Assembly (NCBI GenBank): GCA_950022655.1 | Contig: OX465584.1 | Span: forward strand, 58,748,335 to 58,812,334 | Reading direction: 5' to 3' | DNA length: 64,000 nt | Source of the DNA: Alentia gelatinosa | Lineage: Eukaryota > Annelida > Polychaeta > Phyllodocida > Polynoidae | Made by a program: the position numbers and the translations under genes | Notes under the pieces: generated by a model | What the model was told of the DNA's origin: nothing | Database searches by the model: none | Seen by the model: only the letters and a program-made list of their open reading frames with translations | In this document: positions 43,121 to 53,241 of the stretch, piece by piece | Layout of the letters: each line of letters starts with the position of its first letter | Numbering within the stretch: position 1 is the first letter of the stretch

Positions 43121-44540
43121 GGAGGCACTAACTGTATGTCAGTATCAATTCATCAATGAAGGCCTGTTTCCATTGGCCGACGAAAACGGCAGAGATTATT
43201 TTAGTTACCCTGAAAGTCTGTCGGTGGTGGCACTAACTGTATGTCGGTATCAATTCATCAGTGAAAGCCCGAAAAGATTTTTTGAGTTACCCTGGAAGTC
43301 TGGCAGTGATGGCAATGATTGTTTGTCCTTGGATTTGTGCAACTCTCACTACAATGGCCCCTCAATAGCTCTTTTTCCATTGGCCGATGAAAACGGAGGG
43401 GATTTCTTGCAGTGGTGGCAATGACTGTATGTCCTTGGCTTTTTGTACTCTCACCACAGTGAATCCATCTATAGCTCTGTTTCCATTGGCCATTAAAAAT
43501 GGAGGTTTTTTTTTAGTAACCCTGAAGGTCTTGCAATGGTGGCAGTGACTTTATGTCCTTGGCTTTGAGCTAGTCTCACCACAGGGAACCCTTCTGTCGG
43601 TCTGTTTCCATTGGCCGACGAAAACGGCGGAGATTTTTTTAGTTCTCTCTAAATGTCTGTCGGTAGTGGCACTAATTGTATGTTAGTATCAATTCATCAA
43701 TGAAGGCCTGTTTCCATTGGCCGACGAAAACGGCAGAGATTATTTTAGTTACCCTGAAAGTCTGTCGGTGGTGGCACTACCTGTATGTCGGTATCAATTC
43801 ATCAGTGAAAGCCCGAAAATATTTTTTGAGTTACCCTGGAAGTCTGGCAGTGATGGCAATGATTATATGTCCTTGGATTTGTGCAACTCTCACTACAATG
43901 GCCCCTCAATAGCTCTTTTTCCATTGGCCAATGAAAACAGAGGGGATTTCTTGCAGTGGTGGCAATGACTGTATGTCCTTGGCTTTTTGTACTCTTACCA
44001 CAGTGAACCCATCAATAGCTCTGTTTCCATTGGCCAATAAAAATGGAGGGTTTTTTTTAGTTACCCCGAAGGTCTTGCAATGGTGGCAGTGACTTTATGT
44101 CCTTGGCTTTGCGCTACTCTCACCACAGTGAACCCTTCTATAGGTCTGTTTCCATTGGCCGACGAAAACGGCGGAGACCTTTTTAGTTCTCTCTAAATGT
44201 CTGTCGGTGGTGGCACTAACTGTATGTCAGTATCAATTCATCAATGAAGGCCAGATTCCATGAGAGTTATCCTGAAGGTCTGGCAGTGGTGGCAATGACT
44301 GTATACATGTCCTTGGCTTTGCACTACTCTCAACCCAGTGAACCCTTATGTAGCTCTGCTTCCATTGGCCGACGAAAACGGCAAATATTTGTTAATCTGA
44401 AGGTCTAGCAGGGGTGGCTCTGTTTCCATTGATCAACTAAAACGGCAGAGGTTTTTTAGTTACCCTGAAGATATGGCAGTGGTGGCAATGACCTTATGTC
44501 CTTGGATTTGAGCAGCTCTCACCCCAGTGAACCCTTCTGC
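43121..44540. repeat. Higher-order tandem array, 544-bp period, made of family E monomers
   Basis: AGTATCAATTCATCAATGAA occurs at 43141, 43685 and 44229, exactly 544 bp apart each time. Inside each unit TTTCCATTGGCC recurs at steps of about 207, 106, 125 and 106 bp, so the unit is about five monomers of roughly 109 bp. The junction GTGAAAGCCCGAAAA, with the expected ATTCCATTGG missing, is shared by both units. The deletion therefore preceded the 544-bp duplication. Monomers carry family E ends. Plus frames at 43050-43968 are array translations. Confidence 0.88.
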
Positions 44541-44650
44541 TCTTTGGTATGAGCAAACTGATCCCAATCAAAGGGAACTGAATTCCCTGCTAATAACATG
44601 GCAGGCTTCCTGAGCACTCTGGAGAAACACACAGATTACTGGCATGGGCA

Positions 44651-45125
44651 TCAAGCAATGTTGTGGGCTACACTTTCCCATTTTCTGAACTTGTCTGGAG
44701 AATTTTCCACATAACATAAATATTTTTCCATGCGCAATTTCTCTCTGAATTCCAGTGTCCAAGCATATAAGGAGAGATTGTTCTCGTGGAATAACCTCTG
44801 TCTATAAATATGAAATTTGAGTTGGATACTGATATAGTTCAACCTTTGAGCTGTGATACCTGAGCCAGGAAAGCCCATTAAAATATTGGTCCTGGACCAT
44901 TCACCATTGAGACCAGCCACCTCCTGTGCCCAACGGATTGATTGGGACCAAAAGTTGTTAACCCTGGGACAGTCCAGGAAAAAATGTTCCATAGTATCTT
45001 TTTCCGGACAAAAAGAACATGTATCCGATTGGACTATCTTCCTTTTGTGTAGATAAGATGTGGATTTGTAGGTACCAGCCTATTAATAATCCTATATTGA
45101 AGTGATTGCAATTTCGTTTCCCTAG
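44651..45125 (-). pseudogene. L1/Tx1-type LINE C-terminal relic with zinc-finger motif
   Basis: Minus-strand frames read TRETKLQSLQYRIINRLVPT, then after a frame change CSFCPEKDTMEHFFLDCPRV followed by NNFWSQSIRWA. This is the conserved C-terminal segment of L1/Tx1-group LINE ORF2 proteins: the lead-in KLQ..QYRI..R..PTN, then a CX2C...HX4C finger (zf-RVT type), then FW. The downstream frame continues about 75 residues to the stop at 44651. At least one stop or frameshift lies near 45045-45055 between the two segments. The RT core is absent, so this is a truncated dead fragment. It lies directly after the 544-bp array. Confidence 0.7.
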
Positions 45126-45229
45126 TTGTTTTTATAAATATGAGTATATATCTTGGTCCACAACTGCCCATCTGTTAGGGGAAGGCTATACTTAATACAT
45201 CAATATTTTTCACTGACTGGTGGCTTACC

Positions 45230-45720
45230 CTGAAAGTCTGTCAGCGCTTACTGTATGTCGGTATCAGTGAAAGCCCGATTCCATTGGTCGACGAAAATGG
45301 CAGAGATTTTTTAGAGCTCCTGAATGGCTGTTGGTGGTTCCACCGACTATATGTCGGTATCAATTTGTTGGCGATGGTGTAGTGTATGCACTGTTTGTTC
45401 TGTATTTACCACAGATTTTCTGTGAGAAAATCTGCCAGTGGTGTCCTTGTGACACAATCTATACCTTAATCTGTGAGCATTCTCTGCAGTTTTCGTTTCC
45501 ATTCACCGATCTGGCGTCAGTGTCCCCAACAGATCTATAGATGCCTGACTGCAGGTTGGTGCTGAATAGTGGGCCAATGGAAATGGGCTTCATCGGTGCA
45601 CTGTATGTACTGTTTCCACTTTACACACAGATTTAATTGGCATTGACACACAATCTATGCCAAATTAATCGGTGAACATTCTCGTTTCCATTAACCGATC
45701 TGACTTTGGTAATTATATAG
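45230..45720. repeat. Further family E monomers, diverged
   Basis: CCCGATTCCATTGGTCGACG (45263), TTTTCGTTTCCATTCACCGA (45490), CCAATGGAAATGGGCTT (45573) and TCTCGTTTCCATTAACCGAT (45681) are E-type ends in alternating orientation. The E sequence resumes at about 46068 after the inserted foldback. Confidence 0.55.
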
Positions 45721-46040
45721 AACGTCCTGACAATGCTGTACAAGTCACAGAACGAGATGCTAATTTACGGTATGTACGGACCGAGGCGTTTATGCCGAGT
45801 TCCGTACAAACGGTAAATTAGCATCGAGTTCTGTGACTTGTACAAGCATGGTTGGACGTTATATATTTACTATATACCCGAAATTAAAAAAAAATCAATT
45901 TAATTTTTCTTAACAACCAAAATTTTAATAAATGTGTATGGGTAGGTAGTCCGTATTTTGGTGTACGGACCACTGGTCCGTACAGTATTTTTACGTCATA
46001 TACCGAAACGGTACGTATTTACAGTATATACGGCATGGGT
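45721..46040. mobile_element. PD5 foldback element with 60-bp arms
   Basis: 45721-45780 pairs with 45800-45860 almost throughout (ACAAGTCACAGAACGAGATG against CATCGAGTTCTGTGACTTGT). The tip GAGGCGTTTATGCCGAG is at 45783-45799. A D module follows from TATTTACTATATACCC (45864) to GGGTATATAGTAAA (46027), again with inverted ends. It interrupts a family E element. The arms are unrelated to PD1 or PD3, but the architecture and tip are the same. Confidence 0.75.
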
Positions 46041-46263
46041 ATATAGTAAACAAAAAAAATATATCAGGGAGTCCTGACTGCAGATCGGGGCTGAATAATC
46101 GAACAATGGAAACAGGCTTTAAAGCCTTGTTTTTATTGGCTGACAACATATCAGTGATTTCGGAATAAATAACAAGAAGTTACAATTATTGCCTTCATAC
46201 AATTGTTATTCATGGAAAGTGCAGTCTGGTGCTTAGCAGGTTTTATGTGCCGCTGTAGGGTAC

Positions 46264-46542
46264 GGCCTAGCATTTACCTACTACGATAGAAATTTAGACC
46301 AACTGATATGGCACCGATACAAAAAGCAAATATCGGAGACATATCCGGAAGGTGCAAAACCATAGACATATGTCTAGACATGCCAATCCACCACGCATTG
46401 TATGGGTTTCTTTCAGTGCCTAATCGCAGAAACGTGGTCAAGCCCCAATATTAGTTGACCTTCCGACGCAATTTAGATTTTTTATTGGGAGGTGCATCGT
46501 AGACCACATCGGAGCCATATCGTAGTAGGTGGATGCCGGGCC
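46264..46542. mobile_element. Family A MITE
   Basis: Ends GGCCTAGCATTTACCTACTA and GTAGGTGGATGCCGGGCC. The right flank is TAA and the left flank TAC. The interior is as in the 27.2 kb copy. Confidence 0.75.
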
Positions 46543-46545
46543 TAA

Positions 46546-47221
46546 GGTTACAGTTTCCGGCAACAGCAATTTGCAATTTTATCAATAGAGTTACTCAATA
46601 GGAGAGTCAACAAGGCTTTGTGATAAGAATAATGTCATGGGATGAGGTATCTTTTGTCACTTACATAGCACATCTGCCCCTGCTTCCTCAAGAGCGTTTC
46701 TAACGAGCATGTTTACTCATTCAAGGCCATGACATATGAAACTTCAATCATTAAGGAAACTAGAAATCTTTCCTTCCTTGACATTTTTCTTGTATAAGTA
46801 CATTGGGCTAACATTCTGGGTTTCGGCAGGTAAGAGATTCCTATAATTTATAAAAAAGTAACTGGTATGTGGTCTTTAATCTTACCTGCCTTTTTGCCTG
46901 TTTTAACTAACCGGTGCATTGTCTTCTACAAATCAGGTAGCTTGCAATGCAATCAGAAATTTTGTTTCCTATTGAAAAATCTTGATTTGACTTTTTGATG
47001 ATTAATTTCCTATTTACGGGGTCAAAAGCTGTCCTGAAATCTTATATCTAAACAACATATTGGCATTGTATGACAAACTGATTTAACTGTATTTGTTCAG
47101 TAAAAAAAAGAATTTACCCCTCTGCTGAACGCTATCTACAAATTTATCAATCCGTGAAATTTCCATATATAGATTACGGAGATATATTATACTCCTCAGT
47201 CTATGAATGCGATCATGTATA
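46546..47221. other. No gene seen
   Basis: AT-rich with no recognisable feature. Confidence 0.35.
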
Positions 47222-47229
47222 TCTTCTTA

Positions 47230-47787
47230 GACTGGGCACCCACCAACGCCGACGCGAACCGACGCGAGCAGACGCGAGCCGATACAAAATGACCATATCG
47301 TAGCGCGTCGGGAGGCATATCGTAGTGTATCGGTTCACGTCGGCTCGCGTCGGTGCGCGTCGTAACGTGTTGGGAGCGTTCATGAAAAAGGTGCCATGGT
47401 CCCGATACACCCCGATATTGCTCACGATGCAACCAGTGTAATCAACCATATTTCCTTCATAATTCCATAAATAATGCATATTTATGATTGATATTTTATC
47501 TGTAGATAATAAAGGATATTATATGATATCTCATAATAATATCTAAGTAAAAAAAACAGTTCCATGTTTAAGTATAAATTGATCGATTTGAGTCCCTTAT
47601 CTACCATCAAATTTCACCATTTTTGCAGAGTCGCATTACCATTATATTCCCTAGATATTCTGAACATTTTCATAATTTTCATAATTTTCCATCGATTATT
47701 TCATATGATTTCCCGTTTAAAGTGTCACCTAGACACACCGATGCGCACCGACGCGCTACGACAATCTATACATGATCGATTGTCGTA
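47230..47787. mobile_element. Family N MITE built of CCGACGCGA words
   Basis: The left end GGGCACCCACCAACGCCGAC is followed by repeated CGACGCGA / TCGCGTCG words. After an AT-rich middle, ACCGATGCGCACCGACGCGC returns near 47745. The expected inverted right end is missing at the junction with the LINE. CTACGACAATC with GATTGTCGTAG (47757-47787) forms an 11-bp hairpin across that junction. Confidence 0.5.
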
Positions 47788-50611
47788 GACCCTCTCCTCG
47801 TAATTGCTGACTGGTTGTTCCATAATCTGGCTCCCGTATACTCTACACTCCGCATATACAATTGACAGTTCGGTTGACATGTTTTAAATACAGGTGCACT
47901 ATACAGTCTCGTTTTAAAGGTTCTCATATCTCTATACCTATCATCCCTTGACCTTTGGTACATAAGGTTTCTTAAATGACAAATTTTCCTGTCGGACAGG
48001 AAAGGTAGCTTAGCAGTTTTGTGTAATTTTATAATATGTGTTCTATAGTTCATTTTTAAACATACACATAGGCAATGGTTCTGCTTTTTCTGTAGTTTAT
48101 CTAGCATATATTTCGGACCGTCTGTATAGAGGACATCGCCGTAATCAAAATACGGTACAATAAAAGCTTTATACACACACAGGGCAGAGTTCGCATCCAA
48201 AAAAGGTCTCATTTTGATCATTTGGTAAGTTCTATAGGTGATTTTTTTTATTGTATCTTGGATATGGTATTTATATGTTAGTCCTGGATCCAAATACACC
48301 CCCAAGTATTTATAAGATTGTATATTCTGTAGTTCTTTTCCTTCCAAAACAAGTTTTATATGGCCCATTCTTTTCACATTATAATTAGATCCTAGACTCA
48401 CTTGGTTTTTGATGCATCAATTGTTAGTTTATTTTGGTTACACCATGTCTCAAATAACGATAAAGATGATTGTAAAGAGTTTTCTACTTCTCTGCCACTC
48501 ATACCCTGTGTATATATAATTGTATCATCCGCATACAATTTGACAGATACATTTCTTAGAAAAGTAACAACATCGTTGATGTATAGTAAAAAAAGGGTAG
48601 GGCCAAGGTTGGATCCCTGGGGGACACCGCAAACCACGCCACCCTTGTCCGAGGTATTCCCATTTACTCTCACCTTTTGTTTACGATTTTCCAGATAATT
48701 TTGATAAAAGTCCAAATTTTTCCCCCTAATTCCATATTCTTCCAATTTTGAAATGAGGATGGCATGGTTTACGGTGTCAAACGCCTTCTTTAAATCAATA
48801 AATACCATCCCAGTGATACTGCCTATATTTATATTTCGTGAGACTTCATCTGTAAAATCTGCTAAAGTCTTAATTGTCGAAAAGCCTCTGCGGAACCCGC
48901 CCTGTTGAGGAGTTATAATACTATTCATATTGATATGTGTCCAGGTTTGAGTATTTACAATTTTTTCTAATATTTTCGCTTGTAGGGGTAGTATAGAGAT
49001 AGGTCGGAGATTAGAACAGTCTTTCTCATTACCTCCTTTGAGAATCGGTGTTATAACAGAGGATTTCCAACTTACAGGAATAGAACATGTTTTAAAAATA
49101 TTATTACATAGGGCTGTAAAGTGGCCAACAATTGCTAATTAAAAGTCCCGTGCCACCTCAGTTTTTACATCAGGGATACCAGATTGTTTTTTAATATTAA
49201 TATTCATTATTATATCCTTTAGTTCTTCTGTTGTTACCGCCAGAGGTTTCATATCATCTTCTATCCTTTTATCATAAAATTTCCAAGGTATGTACTTATT
49301 TTCAGCCAGAGATGGACCTATGTTAAAGAAGAAATTATTTATAAAATTGGGTGTTTCGTCGGAGGGTACAGGCGTATCTGTTTCTTGGTCTACCAGTGTG
49401 ATTTCTATATTTTCTCTTTTTTTTTGTGCCGGGTAATATTGAGTTTATTTCTCGCCAAAAGTTTTTCGGATTTTTTTTGTTATTTTAGTCTGGGATATTA
49501 TGTAGTCTCGTCTTGCTTTCTTTGCGGCCTTATTGGCAATATTTCCTACTTCTGAGGCTAGGATACGATCAGCTATTTTCTTTGTTTTTTTTGCTTTTGG
49601 TAAAAGTTGTTTTTTTTCACGTATTAGGTCGATTAAGTCTCCTGTTATCCATGGTTCACTAATACGTTTCACTTTATAACTTTTTTTTGGACATTTTTTG
49701 TCTAGAAATGTATATAGTTCTTTTAGTAGAAATTCCCATTGGGTATCAGGATTCGTCAGTTTCCGGTAATTATCCCATTTTATATTTCTGACATATTCTT
49801 TTAAGTCAGCTATATTATAATTTTTATATGATCGGCCTGTAAATTTTATTTTTGGTTCATTGTTTTTAATTTTTTTCCTATTTAAATATACAATCATATG
49901 GTCACTAACATTTTGATCCAATACTCCAGACCCGTTTATAAAGTTAGTATTCGTAAATATTAAATCCAGAATACTGTCCTGTTGTTCCATTCTTGTGAAA
50001 TGTTTAATCAATTGTTTCATGCCACGCAGGGTCATTTCGTTTATTAATTCACGGACATGGTTATCTTTAGTTTCCGAGACATCAATGTTCATGTCGCCCA
50101 TGACAAATAGCTCCACATTGTTATTTTGGTTAATTTCATCTATGGTTTGTCATAAGTGGTCAATAAACGCATTCTTATTTCCACTAGGTGGACGATATAT
50201 GTTAATTACAATTATTTTCTTCTTTGAGTCAGATTTAATTTGGATTACTTGCATTTCAATATTTCTGCAACTAGTATTCAGATACGCGTATTTTTGTTTA
50301 TCAAATTTGATGTTGTTTTTTATTAGTATAAGTATCCCTCCACCGATTTTCGTTTTTTTGGCCGATTTGTTCTCCTTCCATTGTCGGTCAAGTCTAGTCA
50401 TATTATACTCGGGTATCTGGTATGATGTCAATTTGTCTTCCGCTTTAAGCCATGTTTCAGACACCGTTAATACCTCAATATTGCTGTTTCTGAGTTCTAC
50501 TCTCATTCGTTCGAATTTGGCTCTATAGCTTCGCGTCGGGATCCCGGTGGACACGCCCCCTAACATTGCAAAACCAAACATTGTAAACTTTATGTAGACT
50601 CCTAATACCAA
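47766..50611 (-). pseudogene. Non-LTR retrotransposon (jockey/CR1-group) ORF2: endonuclease and reverse transcriptase, broken
   Basis: Minus-strand ORF2 of a LINE, which would nick chromosomal DNA and copy its RNA in place. The apurinic-type endonuclease comes first: IEVLTVSETWL, GGGILILIKNN, INIYRPPSG, then FVMGDMNIDV and NVSDHMIVYL, whose GDMN and SDH are active-site signatures. RT follows with ITPILKGG..NLRPISIL, QGGFRRGFST, FIDLKKAFDTVNHAIL, GVPQGSNLGPTLFLLYINDV and the catalytic YADD. The C-terminus has YKAFIVPYFDYGD and the YTGARLWNN block. One frame covers 50611-48398 but is stopped by TGA (50150-50152), TAA (49445-49447) and TAA (49139-49141). A frameshift near 48400 moves the C-terminus to another frame. 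The N-terminal start of the endonuclease and ORF1 are absent (5-prime truncation). The clade is inferred from motif style only. Confidence 0.9.
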
Positions 50612-50634
50612 GAATCATACTACATGGAACTGAA

Positions 50635-50925
50635 CAGGGACCTGTTTCACTAGTTTTGTGACATGCCTATGACACCATGCAGACATTGGGGTTGTCTAGT
50701 TTCGTGACAACACAAGTAGCTGCCCTTAGGAAAAGACAGACCTCAGACATAAGAATTAGACAAATCTACACATCATGGACCCGTTTCACTAGTTTCGTGA
50801 CAAAAGTGGCACCAACAGTGCAAGCAAGAACGGACAAAACGAAGTCTAATATCTAGTTCTTATGAAACCGGACAAAACGGACACGCCATCTAGACATGTC
50901 ACGAAGCTAGTGAAACAGGTCCCTG
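50635..50925. mobile_element. Family C foldback MITE
   Basis: Ends CAGGGACCTGTTTCACTAG and CTAGTGAAACAGGTCCCTG. The interior has GACATTGGGGTTGTCTAGT and GCGCCAACAGTGCAAGC-type phrases. It sits 24 bp beyond the LINE 5-prime end. No target duplication was identified. Confidence 0.75.
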
Positions 50926-51560
50926 GTGCTCTACCTGAAAAACAGAAGGGATGCGTACATTATGGACTTCTTGTATGAAAAATTAAACCAACCAATCTTT
51001 TACTTAATCCGCCACGGAACAAGAGAATCAATCTGTTTTCAAACAATCTTTTCCATAATTAACTACTTATTAAAACTCCCTAGATAATCAACGCCCACAG
51101 ATCTGGAACATGATGCCAGCCAATACAACGAACATTGAACCTTACACAAATTTAAGATCTTCTTACACTTAGACATTTTTTCTGACCAATTGGACAATTA
51201 CCATTCCAAATTTCATACTTGCTGCAGTACTGCGCATGAGGAGAGTGACCAAAAACAGCAAGTGAAATTACAAAACGTGACAGAATTACAAGGGCTCAAT
51301 GACCTCCTGGGCTGTGGCTCATCAAGAACACATTGCAATAACTCCTGACGAAGACCAATTAATTGGTCTAAACGTTGAGCTTTTACATGATTCATCAATC
51401 ACTCATCTCATTGATCTCACTGTAACTCATCTGTTTATCATCAATAAACCATCTTAATATTATTTGAACGAGTCTGGTTTTGTGTGGTAAAATAGAGGAT
51501 TTTTGTTGACTTAAAATGTCTTTGAGTGAGGGAAATCAGTAAATACACTTCAACCTAAAT
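50926..51560 (+). other. Unassigned interval with a hammerhead-like core
   Basis: CTGACGA (51345-51351), then GACC (51353-51356), AATTAATT, GGTC and TAAACG (to 51374) resembles a hammerhead ribozyme core of the CUGANGA, stem II, GAAA type. The G that should open GAAA is replaced by T. TTGAGC (51375-51380) can pair with GCTCAA about 75 nt upstream. Such motifs occur near the ends of Penelope-like and retrozyme elements. No coding part of such an element is visible, so this is weak. Confidence 0.25.
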
Positions 51561-51969
51561 CTTGCATGTCACAGCACGTAATTCCGTCATGAAGATCTTG
51601 CCACCTCTACTGCCCCCGCAGTAATAAATGCAGTATATAAGAATGCTTAGAAATGCAAAACTAAAACTATATGAAAATGTCCTAAACACACATTTACCAT
51701 GCCCTTTTATATTTACATCATGATATCTGGACTTGAATCTGCTTATCTGCTGTACTTTCGTAATTCCGTCACAATGGAATGCATGAGCTGTGTATGTACC
51801 CAGCATTACCGGACTCCACCATGGAGTCAAAAGGGCGGCTTAAAAATACATTTATTAGGCCCATTTCCATTGGCCGACGAAAGTGGTGTAGATTTCTCCT
51901 AATAGCCTATTTTCGCTTGGCCTAGACCAATCTACAGTCAGGAACCACTGACGGACCTTCAATACTGTT
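51561..51969. other. Interval with a family E end
   Basis: GGCCCATTTCCATTGGCCGA at 51859 is an E-type end. No gene is visible. The frame 51555-51830 (minus) has no known domain. Confidence 0.35.
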
Positions 51970-52168
51970 GGGACCTGTTTCACTAGTTTCGTGACATGTC
52001 TGTGACACCATACAGACATTGGGGTTGTCTAGTGTCGTGACAACACAAGTAGCTGCCTTTAGGAAAAGACAGACCCCAAACATAAGAATTAGACAAATCT
52101 ACATCTAGACAAATCTTACACCATCTAGACGCCATCTGGACATGTCACGAAACTAGTGAAACAGGTCC
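51970..52168. mobile_element. Family C MITE, internally deleted
   Basis: GGGACCTGTTTCACTAGTTT and AAACTAGTGAAACAGGTCC enclose only 199 bp, versus 291-304 in other single copies. The segment with the GCGGCACCAACAGTGC block is missing. Confidence 0.7.
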
Positions 52169-52182
52169 ATGATGTAAAATGG

Positions 52183-52370
52183 AAATAGGCATTTAGGAGA
52201 ACTCAAAAAATCTAAACAATTTTCGTCAGCCAATGGAAACAGGCCTTGAAAGTCATTTTCCAGTGGCTGACTGTTCACCATCGATCTGCAGTCAGTGACC
52301 ACCGCCACCAGATCGGTGCTTGGAGACAGGTGCGCAGGGCAGTACTCACCGATTAAATGTTTGTGCTCAG
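52183..52370. mobile_element. Family E pieces
   Basis: CAGCCAATGGAAACAGGCCTT (52231) and TCATTTTCCAGTGGCTGAC (52252) are opposed E ends. ACCATCGATCTGCAGTCAG follows. Confidence 0.5.
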
Positions 52371-52790
52371 ATTTTATCATCCACCTAATACAAAGTGTTC
52401 ATAGAAAACACATAGGGAGTTTGTATGGACATACCCGGCGCATACAGATATATCCACCTAATACAAAGTGTCCATAGAAACCACATAGGGAGTTTGTATG
52501 GACATACCCGGCGCATACGGATATGTTGTATGCTCCGGGTGGCGCATACGGAAAAATAGTGCGTACAGAAAAATAGTGCAAAAGTAAAATGAACTAATAT
52601 CGGTATGCCACTTGTCAGGAAAATGTGGATAATAAATACAATATAAACTGGCTTCAGATAAAAGCGGTTGTATGCTCTTGGGAGTTGAGTCTGCGCAATA
52701 TCCTTGCATACGCTCGGATATTACTACGCGTCAACTCCTCGGAGCATACAGACGCTTGTATCTGAAACCAGTCAATATTGTGTATATACA
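52371..52790. mobile_element. PD3 foldback element with partial D duplication
   Basis: The D module start (TTATCATCCACCTAATACAA) is followed by a repeat of the first 70 bp from 52450. The D end AATGTGGATAATAAATACAA comes next. The palindrome carries GGTTGTATGCTCTTGGGAGT and TCGGAGCATACAGACGCTTG arms and tip AATATCCTTGCATACGCTCGG. One side of its tip reads AA where the 7.2 kb copy has GA. Confidence 0.7.
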
Positions 52791-52799
52791 ATGAGGCCA

Positions 52800-52974
52800 C
52801 CACCAAACGATTTCAGTCGGTATGGACCTTCAAATACAGCAGAAACAAGGCATACACAGCACTCTCACTGATCTTAGATACTGACGTGCAGTCGTTGGCC
52901 ATCACCAACCGACTACAAGGAGAACTCAATAAATCGGTGTAGTTTCCGTCGGCCAGTGGAAAACGTACTTTAGG
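52800..52974. mobile_element. Short E-type element
   Basis: ATGAGGCCACCACCAAACG at the left and CGTCGGCCAGTGGAAAACGT at the right. The interior CCGACTACAAGGAGAACTCA matches the 22.7 kb piece. Confidence 0.45.
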
Positions 52975-53241
52975 TCTGACAAGAAGGGCCAGAAGGCTCA
53001 CAACCTGCAATATACCCAGGACCCCAGATATGACTGCTATAGCTGGGAGGAGCTACTTGGTGAAGGCAAGCTTGCCATACTGTTGCTAGCAGAACTGACT
53101 ATATTCTGGGATCACCATATGTTACCTCTAACTGGCAAATAAGAAGATAAGATCAAAACCATCACAGCACATATCACAAGAACTCCAACAGTCACCTTGA
53201 AATCAGTGTACACTCCAAGACGAAGGATGACAAAGAGCTAG
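52975..53241 (+). pseudogene. SAP-like domain coding relic
   Basis: A plus-strand frame of 88 codons, with one internal TAA (53140-53142), ends at TAG 53239-53241. It reads RYDCYSWEELLGEGKLAILL, then AELTIFWDHHMLPLTGK, then (after the stop) EDKIKTITAHI. The order L..AEL..F...H.LPLTGK.EDKI..I..H is the SAP-domain pattern: two helices with a G-K turn that bind DNA. The stop replaces the second residue of the usual GKK turn. No start codon or other domain is preserved. It could be a processed host fragment or part of a transposon-encoded protein that carries SAP domains. This is recognition by pattern only. Confidence 0.45.

Noticed and set aside
43050..43968. Frames of 78-124 codons with repeated peptide phrases
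   Set aside because: The phrases repeat because the DNA is the 544-bp array.
50635..50925. hAT assignment for family C because of CAGGG ends
   Set aside because: No 8-bp target duplication could be found at any of the copies.
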